Shown piece after piece: positions 5,111-7,138 of a stretch of DNA of 7,138 nucleotides (within the stretch, counting starts at the first letter, position 1; each line of letters opens with the position of its first letter). This DNA comes from Pseudomonadota bacterium (GTDB taxonomy: Bacteria; Pseudomonadota; Gammaproteobacteria; Burkholderiales; Burkholderiaceae_B), in assembly GCA_023386765.1 (NCBI GenBank), contig JAEWJD010000251.1, forward strand, positions 1 to 7,138, given 5' to 3'. Under the pieces are notes generated by a model. The model was not told where the DNA came from. It saw nothing but the letters and a program-made list of their open reading frames with translations, and ran no database searches. The position numbers and the translations under genes are program-made.

Positions 5111-7024
5111 TTGCTGAAACTCATGATGCGCACCCTGCTGACCGCCGGCCTGATCGGCGCGGCCGCAGGCGCGGCTGCCCAGCCCCCGCAAACCTATCCC
5201 CTGAAAGATTTCTTCCGCAACCCGGAGCGCGGTTTCTTCCGCCTGGCCGATGACGGCAAAAGCCTGGGCTTCATGCAGCCGGCAAGCGTCGATGGCCAGC
5301 CCGCGCGCATGAACATCTACGTACAGCCGTTGACCGACGGCAAGCCCCAGGGCCAGGCGCAACAACTGACCCACGAAAGCGCACGCGACATCAGCAACTT
5401 CTTCTGGAAGGGCAACCATACCGTGCTCTACCAGAAAGACTTCGGTGGCGACGAGAACTTCCACGTGGTCGCAGTCGACATCCGCAATGGCAAAGTCACC
5501 GACCTGACGCCGTTCGACGGCGTGCGCGCCGGCATCGAAGACGATCTGCCCGATGACCCCGACCACATCCTACTGTCGCACAACCAGCGCGACCCCCAGG
5601 TGTTCGACGTCTATCGTGTCAACGTGCATACCGGCCAGGCCATCCGCGTGGCCGAGAATCCCGGCAATGTGGTTGGCTGGCAGACCGACCACCAGGGCCG
5701 TGTGCGTGCGGCGATCACCAGCGATGGCCTGAACACCACCCTGCTCTATCGCGACGACGAACAAGCGCCGTTCCGCCCCCTGATCACCACCGACTACCGC
5801 ACCTCGGTCAGCCCGGCACTGTTCACCTTCGATGACAAGCGGCTCTTTGCGCTGTCCAATCGCGGCCGCGACCGCCTGGCCCTGGTCGAGATCGACCCGG
5901 CCCGGCCCGACGACGAAACGCTGATCTTCGAGCCCGCGACGGTCGATCTGGACGCCGCCGGCTATTCGCGCAAGCGCAAGGTCCTGACACTGGCGGCCTA
6001 CCAGACCGACAAGCCGCAGTACCACTTCTTCGATCCCGAAACTGAAGCCTTGTATGCCAGGCTGGCGCGCCATCTGCCAGGCTATGAACTCAGCCTGCAA
6101 AGCAGCAACCGCGACGAAGATGTCTTCATCGTGGCGGCCTACAACGACCGCACTCCCGGCGCACGCTACCTCTATGACGCCGCCGGCGACAGCCTGCACA
6201 AACTGGCCGACATCAACCCGGCGCTGCCCGAGGCCGACATGGCCGAAGTGCGCCCGATTCAATACACCACGCGCGACGGCCTGACCGTCCACGGCTACCT
6301 GACCCTGCCCAAGGGCCGCGACCCCAGGAACCTGGCCTGCATCGTCAACCCGCACGGCGGCCCGTGGGCACGCGACAGCTGGGGCTACAACCCGGAGGTG
6401 CAGTTCCTGGCCAACCGCGGCTTCTGCGTCCTGCAGATGAACTTCCGCGGCTCCACCGGTTATGGCCGCAAGTTCTGGGAAGCCAGCTTCGGCCAATGGG
6501 GCCTGGCCATGCAGGACGACATCACTGACGGCGTCCAGTGGCTGATCGACCAGGGTATTGCCGACCCCAAGCGCATCGGCATCTACGGCGGCAGCTACGG
6601 CGGCTACGCCACGCTGGCCGGCATCACCTTCACCCCGGACCTGTATGCGGCGGCGGTCGATTACGTCGGCGTCTCCAACCTCTTCACCTTCATGCAGACC
6701 ATTCCTCCCTACTGGAAACCGCTGCTGGAGAAGATGCAGGATATGGTCGGCGACCCCGAGCGCGACAAGGCACGCCTGACGGCCACCTCGCCGGCGCTGC
6801 ACGTCGATCGCATCAAGACGCCGCTGTTCATTGCGCAAGGCGCCAAGGATCCGCGCGTCAACAAGGCCGAAAGCGACCAGGTCGTCGAGGCCCTGCGCAA
6901 GCGCGGCGTGGAAGTCGAATACATGGTGAAAGACAACGAAGGGCACGGTTTCCACAACGACGAGAACAAATTCGAGTTCTACGCCGCCATGGAAAAATTC
7001 CTTACCGAGCACCTCAAGCCCTGA
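5111..7024 (+). CDS. Secreted prolyl oligopeptidase-family (S9) serine peptidase
   Basis: The protein is 637 residues from TTG (633 from the first ATG). Residues 1-23 form a signal peptide: K3 and R7, a hydrophobic core, and cleavage after AAA before QPP. The mature enzyme is expected in the periplasm or outside the cell. Residues about 30-390 are beta-strand-rich with repeated Asp/Asn turns, as in the S9 beta-propeller that filters substrates by size. Residues about 395-637 are the alpha/beta-hydrolase domain: HGGPW (415-419), FRGSTGYG (445-452), nucleophile S495 in GGSYGGYA, D580 in AKDPRV and H612 in EGHGF. The triad is complete, so it should be active on short peptides. It resembles the acylaminoacyl-peptidase/S9C-like group; I cannot tell an exo- from an endo-specificity. 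A strong hairpin terminator follows its stop codon. Confidence 0.93.
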   Translation: MLKLMMRTLLTAGLIGAAAGAAAQPPQTYPLKDFFRNPERGFFRLADDGKSLGFMQPASVDGQPARMNIYVQPLTDGKPQGQAQQLTHESARDISNFFWKGNHTVLYQKDFGGDENFHVVAVDIRNGKVTDLTPFDGVRAGIEDDLPDDPDHILLSHNQRDPQVFDVYRVNVHTGQAIRVAENPGNVVGWQTDHQGRVRAAITSDGLNTTLLYRDDEQAPFRPLITTDYRTSVSPALFTFDDKRLFALSNRGRDRLALVEIDPARPDDETLIFEPATVDLDAAGYSRKRKVLTLAAYQTDKPQYHFFDPETEALYARLARHLPGYELSLQSSNRDEDVFIVAAYNDRTPGARYLYDAAGDSLHKLADINPALPEADMAEVRPIQYTTRDGLTVHGYLTLPKGRDPRNLACIVNPHGGPWARDSWGYNPEVQFLANRGFCVLQMNFRGSTGYGRKFWEASFGQWGLAMQDDITDGVQWLIDQGIADPKRIGIYGGSYGGYATLAGITFTPDLYAAAVDYVGVSNLFTFMQTIPPYWKPLLEKMQDMVGDPERDKARLTATSPALHVDRIKTPLFIAQGAKDPRVNKAESDQVVEALRKRGVEVEYMVKDNEGHGFHNDENKFEFYAAMEKFLTEHLKP

Positions 7025-7030
7025 TCCCCC

Positions 7031-7054
7031 TGGCCGCCGGCTCGCCGGCGGCCA
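7031..7054 (+). terminator. Hairpin terminator after the S9 peptidase gene
   Basis: TGGCCGCCGG (7031-7040) and CCGGCGGCCA (7045-7054) form a perfect 10-bp GC-rich stem with a 4-nt loop, 6 bp after the stop codon. The following TGTTTGGTT is T-rich but interrupted, so this is a good but not textbook intrinsic terminator. It separates the peptidase gene from the next plus-strand gene. Confidence 0.75.
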
Positions 7055-7108
7055 TGTTTGGTTACGGAAACCTTTAGCTGCTCAAGACGGTCTATCCGGT
7101 TCTGCCCT

Positions 7109-7114
7109 AGAATC
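7109..7114 (+). promoter_or_regulatory. -10 element immediately upstream of the last gene
   Basis: TAGAAT matches the -10 consensus at 5 of 6 positions. A -35 is poor: AAGACG (7084-7089) is 3/6 with a 19-nt spacer. Seven bases separate the -10 from position 7122, so transcription would start at or next to the ATG and the message may have no leader. Confidence 0.42.
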
Positions 7115-7121
7115 GGCTCCG

Positions 7122-7138
7122 ATGACTGACACCCCTTC
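7122..7138 (+). CDS. Start of an unidentified gene, cut by window edge
   Basis: Only five full codons are visible (M-T-D-T-P). The call rests on the ATG following a terminator and a good -10 element with normal spacing for a new transcription unit. There is no Shine-Dalgarno sequence. The product cannot be identified from so few residues, and the ATG could be incidental. Confidence 0.4.

Noticed and set aside
5023..5253. Small Arg/Pro-rich plus-strand frame beginning ATGATG at 5023
   Set aside because: It overlaps the peptidase signal peptide out of frame and has no ribosome-binding site. Its composition is typical of a shifted frame, and the ATGATG falls in the likely -10 region.
4976..5566. 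196-codon minus-strand frame between the lipoprotein and the peptidase
   Set aside because: It is antisense to the peptidase N-terminus and the divergent promoter region, has no family resemblance and shows only GC-driven openness.
5570..7012. 480-codon minus-strand frame opposite the S9 peptidase
   Set aside because: It is entirely antisense to the peptidase, is Val/Ala/Gly/Gln-rich without motifs, and has no promoter or ribosome-binding site.
1..7138. Search for a mobile element, CRISPR array, tRNA or toxin-antitoxin/defence module
   Set aside because: I saw no spaced direct repeats, terminal inverted repeats with a transposase, tRNA-like folds or defence-type domains. All genes share similar GC-rich codon use and look like core chromosomal genes.

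Overview
The window reads as ordinary chromosomal DNA of a high-GC betaproteobacterium. The protein sequences and the strong G/C third-position bias fit the Alcaligenaceae (Bordetella/Achromobacter-like). That assignment rests on protein recognition alone. Seven complete or nearly complete protein genes fill the window, with a further gene just starting at the right edge. I saw no tRNA, rRNA, CRISPR array, insertion sequence, integrase or prophage gene.

Left block (1-2193, all on the minus strand): hmp (NO-detoxifying flavohaemoglobin), then nsrR (Rrf2-family [Fe-S] NO sensor), then the start of dadA (D-amino acid dehydrogenase, cut by the window edge). A good NsrR-type operator (2231-2253) lies directly upstream of hmp. 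This makes a compact NO-response unit in which NsrR probably represses hmp and itself, and nitric oxide relieves the repression. dadA follows after a 95-bp gap with several inverted repeats and a possible promoter of its own, so it is probably a separate unit.

Middle block (2329-3892): a GatB/YqeY-domain protein on the plus strand converges with dinB (DNA polymerase IV) on the minus strand. They are 13 bp apart, and a perfect 8-bp hairpin spans the junction and the dinB stop codon. Upstream of dinB lies a sequence matching the E. coli LexA (SOS) operator at 17 of 20 positions, which predicts damage-inducible expression.

Right block (4013-7138): a small hotdog-fold thioesterase (PaaI type, plus) converges at 3 bp with an unrecognised small lipoprotein (minus). 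The lipoprotein is divergent from a large secreted S9-family serine peptidase (plus), which probably starts at TTG and ends at a strong hairpin terminator. A further plus-strand gene begins at 7122, very close to a -10-like element, so its message may be leaderless.

I did not find a novel multi-gene system. The most informative signals are the two operators (NsrR and LexA) and the tight convergent junctions. Long antisense reading frames opposite hmp, dinB and the peptidase are artefacts of GC-rich codon use.
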